Source of the DNA: Aphelocoma coerulescens
Lineage: Eukaryota; Chordata; Aves; Passeriformes; Corvidae
Assembly (NCBI RefSeq): GCF_041296385.1
Contig: NC_091022.1
Span: 25,191,967 to 25,255,966 of the forward strand
DNA length: 64,000 nt
Direction: 5' to 3'
Part shown: positions 25,673 to 39,200 of the stretch, piece by piece
How positions within the stretch are numbered: the first letter of the stretch is position 1
Layout: each line of letters opens with the position of its first letter
Notes under the pieces: model-generated
Told to the model about the DNA's origin: nothing
Seen by the model: only the letters and a program-made list of their open reading frames with translations
The model's database searches: none
Program-made: the position numbers and the translations under genes

Positions 25673-25847
25673 CTGCTCCAAAGGCAAAGAAGAAGCTCTT
25701 GTCTCTGTTCTCCCTTAAAAGTGACATCACTCTTCTCCCCATCCTCTCATTCCTCTTGTAGATGAGCTCCTGTCTGAAGTAGCTGTCTATTTCCTGAGCT
25801 GTCACCTGCTCGTGGGGTGGGAGTGTTGTGTTGATGAAGTTTGGGAC
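25673..25847 (-). CDS. TRABD2B: TRABD2B (TIKI2) internal coding exon carrying the first part of the second GX2H motif
   Basis: This is the exon that follows 41429-41575 in the transcript. It encodes 58 codons plus one base. It opens with [14 protein letters not shown], continues through [20 protein letters not shown], and ends with SFFFAFGA plus the first base of a glycine codon. This is the conserved TraB/TIKI segment that precedes the second GX2H motif (G-A-G-H in the family). Here the exon stops after G-A-G is begun, so the histidine must come from the next exon. The acceptor reads CTCTCTGTTTCAG then GTCCCA. The donor reads GGAGCAG then GTATGG, giving a phase 1 exit. The sequon NTT is visible in [15 protein letters not shown] and [16 protein letters not shown] fit TRABD2B better than TRABD2A as I remember them. 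The stretch [16 protein letters not shown] differs modestly from the mammalian sequence, as expected for a bird. The frame joins the upstream exon without a shift, giving NHDTSQ-VPNFIN. Confidence 0.94.
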
Positions 25848-28800
25848 CTGAAACAGAGAGAGAGGCCATAGCTTAGGTGGCATTGGTTAAGGTACCCCCA
25901 GAACACTGCATGTTTTAATTCAGCCTTACTTAAGCCACGTGAGCATCACTACCCCACAAAAATCCACTAGAGGATCAGAGCATGGGAGGTTGTTAGGAAG
26001 TCTAGAAAAAAAAAAAGAACAGAAAAAATTCCCAAGGATTATATATTTTTTTTAAAGTGAAACTACTATTTTACTAAAGGAAACTAGTTCATTTTGATTT
26101 TTCTCTGTCCCTTCATCAAAATGTAGTTTCAGGCATTACATTTGGGTGAGTTACTTGGACCTTTATTCTCTGCTTGTTCAGAAAAAATCATTGGCTGTTT
26201 AATACCGAAATCCTGTGATCTGTTCTCAGCTGAGGTCACCATGAACTGAGTAAGGACTGTAGGATTTGGCTTGCATATGAACCTAACAGTTTAAAAAGAG
26301 GAAAGGATAGCAAATGCAGACATAGAAAGATGCACACAGGGTAAAGCTCCTAATCCTTACAAGCTATTAGGTCTCACCAGAGAAAACCATGCATTCCAAC
26401 ACATAAATCCCTGGAGCATTCCTGATATATCCGAGGAAGAGACTTCCACAAGAACTGCTCTTTCAGTCCCTGCTTTTGTGAGGAGAGATGTTCACAGACA
26501 CAGCAGAAAGGCTGAAACCCCAAGGACTTTGGTCAGGGCAGCAGACCCAGGAATGAGCCAAGATCCAAGCTGTAACACACAGATAAGCCAAAAGTCTCTG
26601 ATTATTAGAACAACAACTTGTTTTGACACAGTGAAGGTCCCAGGCCTACCATGAAGGTTTGGGAGCCCATGTGCCCTGCAGAGAGAAGGGCTGTAAGGGA
26701 GCAGTGTTTGATGACTGCTAACAGGACTCAGGCACATTCTGGTGATTTTCTGTGCCTCACCACTGGAAAGCAGCTTAAGCTGCAAACCCCAGATTCAGAT
26801 TTCTGAGTCCCCAGGTACATGTAAAGCTGCCAGGATTTCCAGTGTTAATCTGAGTCGGTGGTAATGACATTGCATGCACAGCCCATGAGGGGACCATCCC
26901 TCACTCGCTGTGCTGAAACACTTGGTGCAGTGACTCTGTTACTTGGGTTAATTCTTTCTCTGGTTTTCTACTACACCAAATTCCTGTGCTCATTTTCTAA
27001 AACTTGCCTTTAGTTTGTGTTTTTCAGCCCACCTCTTCCCATTCCACTTGGCCACACGGTTTTATCACAACATTTTTTTTTCTTTTCCCACCCTCTTCAC
27101 TCATAATGCCTCCCCAAAAGCTTTCAGCAAGTCTTAAGGAGAAAAACTGATTTGCATTTTCCCAGTGACTCTCCTTAAAGCTTTTTCATTGCAGCCCCAT
27201 CTGCATCACTCCTAATATATGTGAGGGACCAAGCAGAAGAGATTTCTGACCATGCATTATGCAGGATAAGTCTACACACCAAAGGCTGTACCCAGTTGAG
27301 TGAGAAAGAAAAAGGGACCACATTCCTGAACTATGGGATCCCAAGGGGATGGAGCTAACACTCCATCTCAGGCACCCTGCCCCAGCCTATTGGGTCTCAC
27401 AGACCAGATGGACCTTTGATTTTCCAAACTGCTTCTCAGTGTGCCTTGCCAAATCACCATGCTCCTCACAGCATGTCTTTCTTTAAGAGTTCAGTTGCAT
27501 TACCCTGAGTCATTCCTTCCTCCAGGCTTTCCAGCATGGCTTGGCATCACCAGTGTAACTTGTGAACTCCTCAGAGCATGCAAGTACTTTGCACCTTGTT
27601 CTCAGTTTAGCCCTGAGCCAGCACTCAACAAGTAATAAGTCCCATTAAGTCAGACCTATTGGAGACACCAGTTTCCTGTGAAAACCCAAGGAAGCTGCCT
27701 CCACGTCTGGCAAGAATAGTGTTTGTCTCAAAGGGATGCAGGACCAGACTGATGGTGTCAAAGAGATAAAATGCTGCTGGCTACAGCAGCGAAGGACTAG
27801 TGGCTTCCATTCCTGGTGAAAAACCAGGTGGGAGAGACTTACATTGTAGGAGTAAAGTCTGAGGAATGAGTAGCCATTTTACACTAGCAGCAACCTCTGT
27901 AATGCAAAGCTGCAAATCAATTGGTCCATGGAGATATCACAAGCCTTTGCATCTCTATACTGGGGCTCTCAGGCAGGAGTCAGGGAAGCCTTTAGGCACT
28001 GAACTGCAAGGTGACATTTTCTGGAAGCTTCTGAAGGCTCAACACCCACATAAGAAAGTCTCTTCTTCCCTGCTTCTGGCTGAAGGGCAGTGAAGGCTGG
28101 GACCTTCACTTGAGATGCTTTGGGGAAAACAAAGCACAGCCTTGCCTGTGAGCACAACCTGCTCCTACACAAAGCAGGAGCAGTAGTGCTGGGGGACCAA
28201 GCAGCTTTGTGCATCCCACTGATGATGGAGGTCCAGATAGCCCAAAACCAGATGGTGTATTTAGACATAGACCAACAAGGTCTTTGCCAAGAAAGGAAGC
28301 ACATTTCATCTCCCTGTGCAACTCCATCACTTGCAATCCTACATCCAACATTTAGCCTACAGTTTATTCCTTCTCTTTATCTAACCTAAAGTACAGTACA
28401 CAAACCAGAGCTATTTACTTGCCTTTCGTCCCCCCTCCCTTCTTTCCTTCTCTTCTGTGGGAAGAAGTTTGCCAGTGGCAGAGAGACAAACTTAAAACCG
28501 AAGACTGGGTTTTGTCAATGTTCCTTTGGCTTGCCCAAGGAATAAGACAAAGGAAGGCATCACCTAGAGAAGCACAGCATCAGCTGCAGGTCCTGCTGCA
28601 CCGTGTGCATTCCTGCATTTCTAATGCCTGGCAAAACCAAAATCTGCACATGTGTTTCTGCGTGCGTGTGGCAGAGGACAGAAGATAAATCACTGCAGTA
28701 AGTATGCCCTTACACAGTAGTGCAACCACACTCTGAGCTGTGACACTTGCCCCATTAATCACCTCTGCTCCTCCCTGTATCCAGGTCCTTTCCACAGTCA

Positions 28801-29386
28801 GTGACACACACCATGCCTGGCTTCAGGGAGACAGCTGCTCCTGTTGATTTAAGAAGCCCTTAAACCAGACAGGGATCAGGAAGTCAAGAAACAGTCACAC
28901 GCAATTAGGAAACTGTTAACTGGAGCCAGAATTTAAGTTTGGGGTTTTTTTTTGAAAAGAGAAGACCTGTTATTTTAAAAGGATGGGCTAAATATGCACC
29001 AAAAGGATGCACCTTCCCTCTTCTACTTTTATTTTGTTTCCATTCTGTGAAAAAATTAATTTTAACATTTTAATGATATGTATCTGCTGTTTTTGAGCTG
29101 AGTGAATGAATGAGACATTTGCTGTGCCACTGGGTGAAGAACTGATCTCCTAATAATAGCTGAATACTGCTACCAGTATTTAAATGTACAATGGAGTGGA
29201 TGATATGACTGTTGAAAAATCCAAGCTGCTAATTTTGCTGTTCAACTAGGAGAGTAACAGCTGGATCAGCAGAAAAACACATCACCTGGGGTGTGCTCAC
29301 TTGTACTGGATACCCCTGACAAGAGATAAAGAGATTCTTTATGTCCAGTCTCTGCAAGCTGTGCGGTTTTCTGAGACCCCAACCTA

Positions 29387-29390
<4 letters not shown>

Positions 29391-29428
<38 letters not shown>
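29391..29428 (+). repeat. (TA)19 dinucleotide microsatellite
   Basis: Nineteen perfect TA units are followed by AA. The tract lies in the intron between the two recognised exons and is likely to be length-variable between individuals. Confidence 0.97.
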
Positions 29429-29433
<5 letters not shown>

Positions 29434-32400
29434 CTAGTGGAAACTTAATAATGTATCTCACTGAGGTGTTCAATATAAAGAATATTTTGTTTTACTTAAT
29501 AAGGTAGCACTCCTCCTTTTTTCTGTTCCTGCTTTCTTTGGGTTACAGTTCTCCTATGGACAGTACAGATGGACCCCAAACTCAGTCATTAGGTACACTC
29601 TGCACTTCTCAGTTAAACTTTTGAGGTTAAAGGAAGGGACTATAAGAATAAAAGAGAAATCCCAGCCTTGCAAAAATTTCTTCCCCTCCCCACTGTCTGT
29701 GGAGTTTTACTTGAGTCAGTATCCTTGCTGGAATATATGTGTGGATAAAGCTCTGTACACACGTCTGAGCTCACAGTGCTGTGGGATGTGGGCCATAATT
29801 CTTCACCTTTGAAGTCAGTGGGAGCTTTAGGGAGAAGAAAGAGGAAGGATTGTGGAGTGGTTATGACACTACCCTGAAAAAATGGTTCTGCTCCCGTGGG
29901 TGATACAAATCTCTTACATGATCACAAGCATGTCATTTGGGTTTAAACCTTCAAAGGAAACTCGGCACTTAACCTCCACTAAGTGTCTTTGAAGCATTTG
30001 GCTTTATTCCTCCTGTCTCTCAAAGGTCCATCTGTAAAATGGGGACAGCAAGACTTTCTACCTTGATGTTACATACAAGGCACTGGCTCAGTCTAGCTCT
30101 GGAGGGACCCAAAGGAAGATCCAAAGTCCAAGACGATGCTCAGCAGTAACCTCTCTTCCAATAAATTTCCACAGAGGCTTGGATTCTGCTGCAATCATTA
30201 GCATAAGAGCTAACAAGATACTTCAGCTTGGAAAAATGCATCAGCCATAACTCAAGATCTATGCTATGCTGTCAGCTTTGTCTGTAGAGACAGAGAGAAA
30301 GAAAAGACAAATATGAAAAAAAAAAAAAAGAAGAGAAAAGCAAAATATATTGGTGCAGAGTCTTTTATCACATTTAGGGCTTACTGCCAAAGCTCAGCTG
30401 AAAATTCACGGACACAGGACTATATTTAAGTACATTTTTTTTATTTACTATTTTTTAATATTTGGACAAATATTCTGGGTAGAGGCACAATGCCAGAGTT
30501 GTGAACACCTATCTGCAAATAATTTTTTTGGACACATATAAGCACTATCAACTTTATGGTTTTTTTTTTCCTCCTTTGGATTTATTGGCTACAGTGGAAC
30601 TGCTCTAGAATCAGTCCAGTATCAAATCACTATCACATGTGGAGTAACAGTGTTATCGTTCCTACTCCCATACACTACATTTCCCAATCCTCTGATAACC
30701 TTGCTTAGCCTTGCTCTGTTCCAGTGATGAGAGAGTATTTCTGGAATGTGCATTCAAATTGTAGTATTATGTCAATCAAAACCCAAGAGTACCAACACTG
30801 GAATAAAGAGCTGCGTGCCTTTCCTCAGCTGCATGGGGGCAGAGATGATCTTCAACCCTAATTCTACTTGCAGATGGAGAGGAGGAAGCTGAGGTAGGGA
30901 AATGGCAAGCCAACCTTTGCCATGAACTAGACAGTGATCCTAAAACCTCTCCAGCTATTATCTTCCTATATCTTGGTCAATCCTCTTGGTTTTTGAGACT
31001 CCTCTCTCCTACTGTCCTAATCAGCAGATGACTCAAGGATTTCCAGCCTCATCTCCTGTGAAATATCCAAACTCCAGACTGCTGCAAGAACAGCATCATC
31101 ACCGACAGCTGCAGGGGATCTCTTAATAATGAAAATGCCTTACTTCCTTATTTCTCCTTCTCTCCCCAGAGTGTTCATAGGCTAAATAGAGAAAACAGCA
31201 GGTGGCACACCCAGGGTCAAAAGGCACAGCTATGGCAAGGCAGAGAGTTGGCCATCAGCTTCCAGAGTTCCAGTCCAGCACCTCAATACAAACCCCATCC
31301 ATCCTTCTCTGGCAGGAGGGCTCTGCCTCGTAATCCTTATCTCCAGTTGTGAGCAGGGAGTTGCTCCCAGATGGCGACAACTACATTAATTTCTTTAAAA
31401 CACGATAAAGATTGGGTTCTCTTTATTAGTCTTCTGGTTTATGAGCTTTACGTGGGCAGAGGCCGGAAGACAAGTAAGGGATCCTGCTTTGAAGGATTTT
31501 CCCTGCACCATGCAGGTCAGGAACCTTTATACAGTTGACAGCCTTGTGAAAGATAAGGATCTCAAGAGCTGACAGGCAGCTTATGGGGGCCAGAACAGCA
31601 TCCCAAAACCTGCTGGCTCCTCCAGCAAACCGAACAGCCCTAAATTCACACCAGCCCTTCTTGGGTCAGAGGCTGACATCTGAGCTCGAGTTATTGTTCC
31701 TTTATGAAGGGAGGATACCCTCCTTTTAACCAGCCTTGACAAGGAATTGTGGCTTTTACTGCAGGGCTGCACAATATACTGCTCTGGACTTGGAAGACAC
31801 CTGTTTTCCTCTGATTTATGGACCCTTCTGGCATTGGGGAGAGCAATATCCTCTTACTGCAGCCTCTGATAGGAAGGACTGGAACAGTGCAAAGTGAATG
31901 GGCTGTGAGAACAAGTATCTCCTCAAGGAGGACGTGGCTGTCACAAAAGCAAAAGATGCTGCCAACTCAACTGGTTTTCCTCCAGCACTCCCAAGTTTCC
32001 ATCATGAGGGAGACCAGCAATGGCCAAGGAGGGAGTGTCGGGTTAAACTGATTTAACCCAAAGCCCAAAGCTGCCAAGAAGATAAACTTCCAGCTTGTTA
32101 TGGAAAAGGGAAACCAGGAAGGAGCAGTGTCTAGTTTGAGCATGTGATTGACCCATTATGGCTTTCTTTTAAGCACCAAAATTTAAGTAATATATTACAA
32201 GTCTGAGTGGACTGTAAAAGGAGTTTTTCATCTTCAGAGTGAAGTTCAGTTCCATCACTCCTTTCCCTTTTCCAGAGTTGGAGCAGGAAAATAGGGCAAA
32301 AATACTTTTTGCTTGAAGGGAAGTGAAGAACACAAGCAAGAACATGTCTTGGGACAAACTCTGGGGAGCCACTTCTGGCCATGAGCTAATCCCTGCCCAC

Positions 32401-35400
32401 CTCCCAGCACTGCTCATGGTCCATAGACATTGCAGTTACATCACAGTTCAGGTCAGTGGGATTTCTGTAATTGAACTCTCTGATTTAAAGCTGGTGGGAC
32501 ACCCCTCAGCGTGCCATGGCAACTGGAGTGTGAAAACAGAGGTCTTTGAGTTCCAAACTGGCTACCTCAGGTCTAGGAATCACCGGAGCATCTAAACTTG
32601 TAAATGCAGGGAAATTACGTATAGGAGAAGATGTGGAGGGGAACAGCAGGCTGAATGCCAGTGAAGTCTCTATGGACAGTGCATGATACTTTTAAAAAGC
32701 AGCTCTGCAGGTGACACAAAAGCTGTAGGAGTCATTGCTGGCCTGAGTGTGAAGTTGCCTGCAGACAGGGTGGGCTGCAGCCCTTGGACACTCCTGTATC
32801 TGCAGTTTCAGCCTCCGCTGCACCTGCGTGGAGACCCTCCCTGGGAGCACCAAACCCATCCTGCCAGGGCTGCTCTTCCAGGTGGCACCTGGCCAAACAA
32901 CAGCTGTGTGTCCCGCCTAGTTCCACCTTCTCTGCCCATTTGGGCCGAAAGAAAACATGTTTTTTAAAAAAAAAAGGCAGAAAGGCCACAGGGATGGGCT
33001 GTGCATCTCACACACTCACACACAGCTTGGGCGGTGATACTTCCATCCCTGTTAAAAAGACTTTCAGCAAATCCCTGAGAAGTCATGACCTCCATGTATG
33101 TTTTCTATTTGTTTTTCCACACCAGTTAAATAGCTGCTTTCCGAGCACTTGGGAAAAAAAAAAGAGAAAAAGAAGCAAGCAACACCAACCCCTCCTCCAA
33201 GGCCTCGCTCCCCACCCCAACCTCGTCCCTGCTCCCCTTGGTCGCGATGCCAAAATATGCAGCAGGCCTCTCTATCTGAATGAATGTTTTGATTAAAGAA
33301 GTCTTAACAAAACACAGTCAGAACAATGATCCCGGCCCCCTTTCTGCAAGCTTCACCCAACTATGTGGTGTATATTTAGGACCAGATTACAGGGACCTGC
33401 TCATTAATTGACTAAGGATGACAAGCCTGCAGTGGATGCAAATGAAGGTTTGGGTTTTGGAGGGGAGGGTAAATCTCAACAACCTAATGATACTCTTGCC
33501 ACACTTAAAACCCTTTTAACATTGGGATTTTTTTGAGGCCAGCTTTCATGAGCTTGCAAACATATGGAAAAGTTCAAGTTTTTCTATTTCCCTTCCAAAT
33601 GCTTTCTTTTCTTTGACAAAGAATATTTTTTTTTCTGTTCTGACACTAAAACCATCACCTATTATATTGCCATGACACCCAAGTAAAGATACTGATCAAA
33701 GGGCAAAGCAGGGCAATAAACTGAAAAGACTGGGGCCAGAAGGTTTGGGTTTGGGGTTGGTTTATTAAAGAAATGCAATTCTTTTTCCTAAGGTATTTTT
33801 CATTTTGTCTTCTGTTACACAGTGGGAGAACAGCTGGTTAGGAGTGGGTACAAACTCAGGTTTGGTTGTCTTGGATATGCATTGTTCAGCGCTCTTCAAT
33901 GAGTTTCTTTCCACTCCTGTTTAGTGAGATTCTAGGAAAAGCCTGAATGTGCATGTGAAGTTTGCAATATTAGTTTAAACTCTAGGCGAGTCTGGTCCGA
34001 AATATATGATTTGCACAGTATCACATAACTTAGCAAGGAGCAGAAATCTGGTTTGTAACACAATAGCAGCTGGGCTGGACACGGCACCTCTGGAGCTGGC
34101 ACTCGAGGGAGTGCATTGCAGAGGTGGCTCTGCAATGGCAGAGAGTGGCCCTAGAAAAAATCCAGGCTTCTCCCAGTCCAACCAGCTTTCTAGTTATGCT
34201 GGCATCTCAAACAAACTGGATGGTGGCTTTTGAACTAATTTTAATTTTCTTTAAGGTGGGGTTACTTAAGAGGTCTGCTACCAGACGAAAAGATGGAGAA
34301 CATCTCCAAGAAAGCGTTTAGAAATGGAATAAGGACCAGTGAGGAGAAAAATAAGGAATAATTCAGATTAAGTTACCCTTGAAATGGATTTCTTTGCATC
34401 CAGGCTGGTGGAACTCTCTAAGCCTCTGGGTTTATCAGTACCAGCTCCCTCAGAGGACAGAAGATCCAGGTTTGAAGTCACCATCAGAGAGCTCAACCAG
34501 TTTACACTGGAGATACCTGACCGATGGTATTCACCATTTGGTAATGCACAGCAACAGTGTCAGATCAGGAAATGTTGTGTCCAGGAGTGCCCAAGATCAC
34601 AGTCTTTTCAATAATGTCTAACATTAATCCTGCCATGTCCTGCCAAACCAACCAAGCTGCCCCCTTATCCCATTTTTTTCCCCCCTCACTGTCATAATGA
34701 GGAGCAAATATATCTTCCCGATAAAACAAGAAAAAAAAAAAAGAACTTTGTACATTCAACCAACAAGATACTATTTAAAATACTAACAAGTCTTTTTCAT
34801 TTCTCTTTAACAAGTCTTTCCAAGAAACACTTCATAAACCAGCTCTTTAAAAAGAAGGGAAAGTAAATGCTTTACAGCAAACATACAGCACTGCACAGAA
34901 AGCAGCACCTTCAACTCCAAATATTTTTACCAATCGCTCTTTCATACTCATTTATAGTCTATTCCCTAACTAATAAATACAGATAGCCAACAATCCCTAA
35001 GTGTTTTAATGTAAATCAGCCATTTTCTGTAGGTGAATATGTTCTTTTTCTAATAATGCAGCAGTGTGAAAGAAAAATCTTAGCTTTTAAATGCCTTGTT
35101 CCAATTTCTCCGACTCTCTCTCCTCTCCTATTGCTTTCCTCATGGAAAGAGGAGGGAGAGAACTTCCAAGGTAAAACAACTCCAAATGCAAAGATGTAAT
35201 GAAATTTTTCAAGCAAGAACAACCTATTTTCAAAACCTGTAGCATGAAAATTATCTGGGCATGTTCCAGGTTATTAATAAAAAAACAATCTCTGCAATGT
35301 TTTCCCCAGCACTGTCATCAACAAGTAGATTTCACTCAGTCTGGATCTGCAACCAATTTTCTGAAACACATAAGCCAAAATACAATATTGCTCCAATCTG

Positions 35401-35529
35401 GAATCCTGTACTGACATAATATGAAAATTAGACTCTGAAAATTTTGGCTACACTTCTGCTTTTTCATTCACTTCCAAAATGCTCACAGTGTACCAAAACA
35501 CAGAGCTGTAACTCAGGTGCAAGTGGGAA

Positions 35530-35915
35530 GAAATTATGATCCCACCAGAGCAGCGCAGGAGCTCTTCTGAGCTATGGGAAGGCAGCCCCTGTGCAGCAGC
35601 ATTTCCAGAGAGGAGAAGGTGGGGGCCAGGCTCTGCTGGCCGTGGCACAGGCAGCCCTGAGCAGCCGTGTCACCAAGCACCCGCCTGGCATCAGGACTGC
35701 CATCAACGTCCTCCTGACAATCACTCCTGGAAGCGTGACCGACCCTCTGCCTGGAGCCACGATGGGAAACTCGTGGGATGGCTCCCCTGGCACCCAAGAG
35801 AACCCTGCACTTGCTTTGCTGGAAAGCCCACAATCATTTTCCCTGGAAGAACAGGAGGCTGTGCCAGCTCGCCTGCACTTTGTTACGGCTGAGAACGATA
35901 AGATGCTTCCAGAGC
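35530..35915. promoter_or_regulatory. CpG-enriched, GC-rich intronic patch
   Basis: Compared with the AT-rich intron around it, this stretch is GC-rich and has a cluster of CpG dinucleotides (for example GCAGCGCAGG, GGAAGCGTGACCGACC and GCCACGATGGG). Several overlapping open frames exist on both strands because GC-rich sequence has few stops; none resembles a known protein. It could be a weak CpG island, an orphan promoter or simply a GC-rich segment. Confidence 0.25.
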
Positions 35916-36109
35916 GTTGCGTTACAATAGCTGTGCCTTCAGTTCATGGATTTATCTTCCTCTGCCCTAGATAAAACTCCATTCCTTGGACAAATTAGGT
36001 CTGCTTGTCATTCAACACTCTACCTAATGGTCTCGGCTGTGTGTTTCTGCAGTTACTGAAGCTGGAGCATTCCACAGATAGTTCTCATTGATTCGAGAAG
36101 TGAGCCAGA

Positions 36110-36290
36110 AATCCAGTTGTATCTTATCCAGAATGACAATGGGGCAAGTTAATGATGTAATTAGAATTATCAGGACCCTTAAATCTTAAAGGACAGATTT
36201 CAGTGAAGGATGATAACATTTTTAAAGGGGTACATAACACAACCTGGTGATTTATAAACAGCAAGTGCCTTGTGAAGTAAGGCACTAAAC
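36110..36290. promoter_or_regulatory. Candidate conserved non-coding element
   Basis: Non-repetitive sequence with GTTAATGATGTAATTAGAAT near 36150, TTATCC/GATAA-like sites (ATCTTATCC at 36121, GATGATAAC near 36209) and a TTTATAAAC segment. The mixture of homeodomain and GATA-type motifs suggests a regulatory element. Only motif content supports it. Confidence 0.2.
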
Positions 36291-39200
36291 ATTTTCTTTA
36301 GTTTAGGGAGGCTGATACTGACATGGGCTTAGTGTATGAATCTCTAATGTTGTGTTATCAAGATCATCATATGCTTTTCAGAAGGCAACATCCACCATCT
36401 AAATCCACATTAACCCATGGCATTTCGAACTGCAGAGACAACTTGAGATATGGATGGCATCATTCTAGCAAAGTATCCAAAAAGCTTGGTTGTTTCTGAT
36501 GGACACAGCTTGAAGGAGGAGGCACAGCACCTGAAGAGGCTTGAGACCTGTCTGCAAGCCGTGGTGACCACCAAACAACTTCACTGCACAGCTTGTTTAA
36601 CTGTGTGGGATGAAGTCAAGACCTTACACCTCCTGGCAAGCAGAAGATCATTATGCTGAGCTGAGCACAAAGCCTGTAAACTGGGTTAGTCACTCACTTG
36701 TTTTGTTCATTTTGATATCCAGTGATGGCTGGGCCCACTGGGAGGAATACAAAGCCTGCTGAAGGCATGGAAATATTCTCCATTACTTCAATGGGCTCTC
36801 AATAAAGGCTCCCTGGATGAACAGTGCTTTGGAAGTGTCAGGTATGACTCTTGCCCCATGCTATTAACCCTAAATGGGACACACAAATAACATGTATGAA
36901 ACCTGGGTAGTTGAGCCAGTAGAAATTGTCTATAAAGTTATCAGCAAAGCTGCAGGTCTCTGATGTGCCAGATCAGCAATGAGAGAGGAAAAACAATCTT
37001 CTCCTGGGACAGGAGCCTCTCCTCAGGTCAGGAGAATGGCTGGGGACAGAAGATGAGCGACAACAGCTGGAGACCACAGCTATAATTTTTTGGAAAAGGC
37101 TGAAGGAAAAAAAAATCTCAGCCTTGTATTTTCAATTTTTCCCCTTAATGAAGTGTATATAGGGGTACAAGGAACCACAGAACCAGCTAATTCAATGCTG
37201 GCAAAGATGAATTTGCTTTACAGAACTGTCCTTAAAAAGTGAATAGCTCAAAACTGACCACAAGAAGTCATTTGTGCAAAAACCCCCACACAATAAATTG
37301 TTCTGCACCCTGCTTTTTCTTTACCTAGGCTTTGGGTCATTGGGCAATTTCTCAGCTGCCTCAGGTAGAAAAAGTATAATCTGGAGACAGATAATTTTCC
37401 AATTTTGAACTTACAGATTTTTTGCATTTTAATACTTCTGGACACACTGACCTCAATTCCCTAGTGAGGGCTTCAGACGGAATACAGAAGTTAAAACTAC
37501 TGATCTAATCCAATATATTTTTGCTTTTAGGGAACACTTACAAAAGCAGACAAAGAAACTGACTTCTTTGAGGGGGAAAACAGTCTGGAGAAAGAGCAGA
37601 AAATACACCCATCCTATCTTTAGCTTAGAATACTTCCTCTTTGGTATCATTTTGACTCTTTGCCCAGAAGCCTCAACATAAGCCTCTTGATTGCAAAAGT
37701 CACAAAAGAATCAAGTGTTTTAGGAAGGCTATTGAAGAAAGAGAGATGTTTCCTACTTCACTTTTGGATCATAGTCTAACTTAGTAAAGTCAGCCCCTAA
37801 AAATTTTACTGAGTTTAAATAAGGATTTTTTGCATTTGGAAAAATGGTGCTTGTGAACAAATTTAAAAAATTGGAGAGAGGGAGAGGAATAATTAATGGA
37901 ATACAACCACAGGAAAGCAGAGGTGTTTCCTCTTTCACTGTTTTTAATTAAAATAAAATTTTAAAAACCCACTGCAAGTGAGAAGGATTTGTTTACTCCT
38001 CCGCTCTCCTCAGGGCTGACAGCTCTGGGAAAGAGTCAGGGACATGGGGGCCCTGCTCACACTCCTTCATTTTGGGCACCCTGGCTAAGCTGCACTTCCC
38101 AACCCCAAAGTGAGCAGCATCTCCCTGGGGTGGTCCTGTCCCTACCCATGGGTGACAAAGGAGCTGTGCTCTGACTGAAACCTGCTTTGGACTAGGAAGT
38201 ACCTTTCCCTTCGCTTTTCCTCCCAGCACCATCCTGTCCGTGCACCACCTTGGCACAGTCTTGGTCCCAGAAGGGCTCTGCCCTCTCCTCCCAAATGCTG
38301 CAGGACTCAGGAATGTGCAGGAAACGGCACACTTCCCAAACTCTCTTGGGGAGGCTGAAGGAACTAATCTCTAACATGTCAGGTCAACAGTGCTGGTATT
38401 TCCTCTTCTGCTCCTTTCTGCTCCAGGATGATTTTTGCTCTAAAGGCACCTCAGCATCTTGCAGACAGCTCCTGAAGATGCTTCATCTCCCAAGAGTGAT
38501 GCTGGAGGCATTTAGCAAGTTACTGCACCCACATAAATACTCTCCTTCTCCCTGCCACTGTCCCCACAGTGACCTTAGACTTTGCCACCTCCTTCCCAGT
38601 CCATTACAGCCACCTCAACCATCAGCTCGGAACTGAGCCAACTGATGGACAGCTTCACCTTTATTCTGCAGCTGCTGATAACCTTCAAGGAACAAGCAGG
38701 CATGAATAACCTTAAGTAGCCCCCCAAATCAATCCTCAAAGAGTGAGAGTCACATCCTTCTGCAGTTCTGCTGGGCTGCACAGGATGGAGCTGAATTCCT
38801 GGCCTCCATCATTCACACAGGTGTTGATTCTTACAACTCCATTCCTGATCTTCTGTTCCATTCTATGTGGTATTTCAAGGTTGTGTTAACAGTACCAGCT
38901 CCAAGGTCTTATCAGACCTCTAAAGAGTTGGGCCAGCAGCTGGATATCATGGAAGAACAGACACACTTTCCAAAATCACTGTGGCACTCTCATCTCCCAA
39001 GACCAGCAAGGGTACCTGCCCTTAACTGCAATAGACTCAGCACATGATAAATCCCTGTGCCTGCATTTAATGTCTCCAGAGAGAGATCCCACAGGGGATC
39101 TTTCATGTGTAATATCTGAGCCAGGCTAATCTAATTTGATAACCAAATGGCGAAAACTCTCCTTGACAGACAGAGTCTTTCATCCTTGCAAAAAACCACA

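Noticed and set aside
32784..33296. 170-codon plus-strand frame, the longest in the window
   Set aside because: No recognisable domain, low-complexity Ser/Pro/Lys content, no splice or promoter logic. It overlaps frames on the opposite strand, and a length of this order can arise by chance in 64 kb.
35536..35974. Overlapping frames of about 100-130 codons on both strands in the CpG-enriched patch
   Set aside because: GC-rich sequence lacks stop codons, which explains the frames. No domain or splice pattern was seen.
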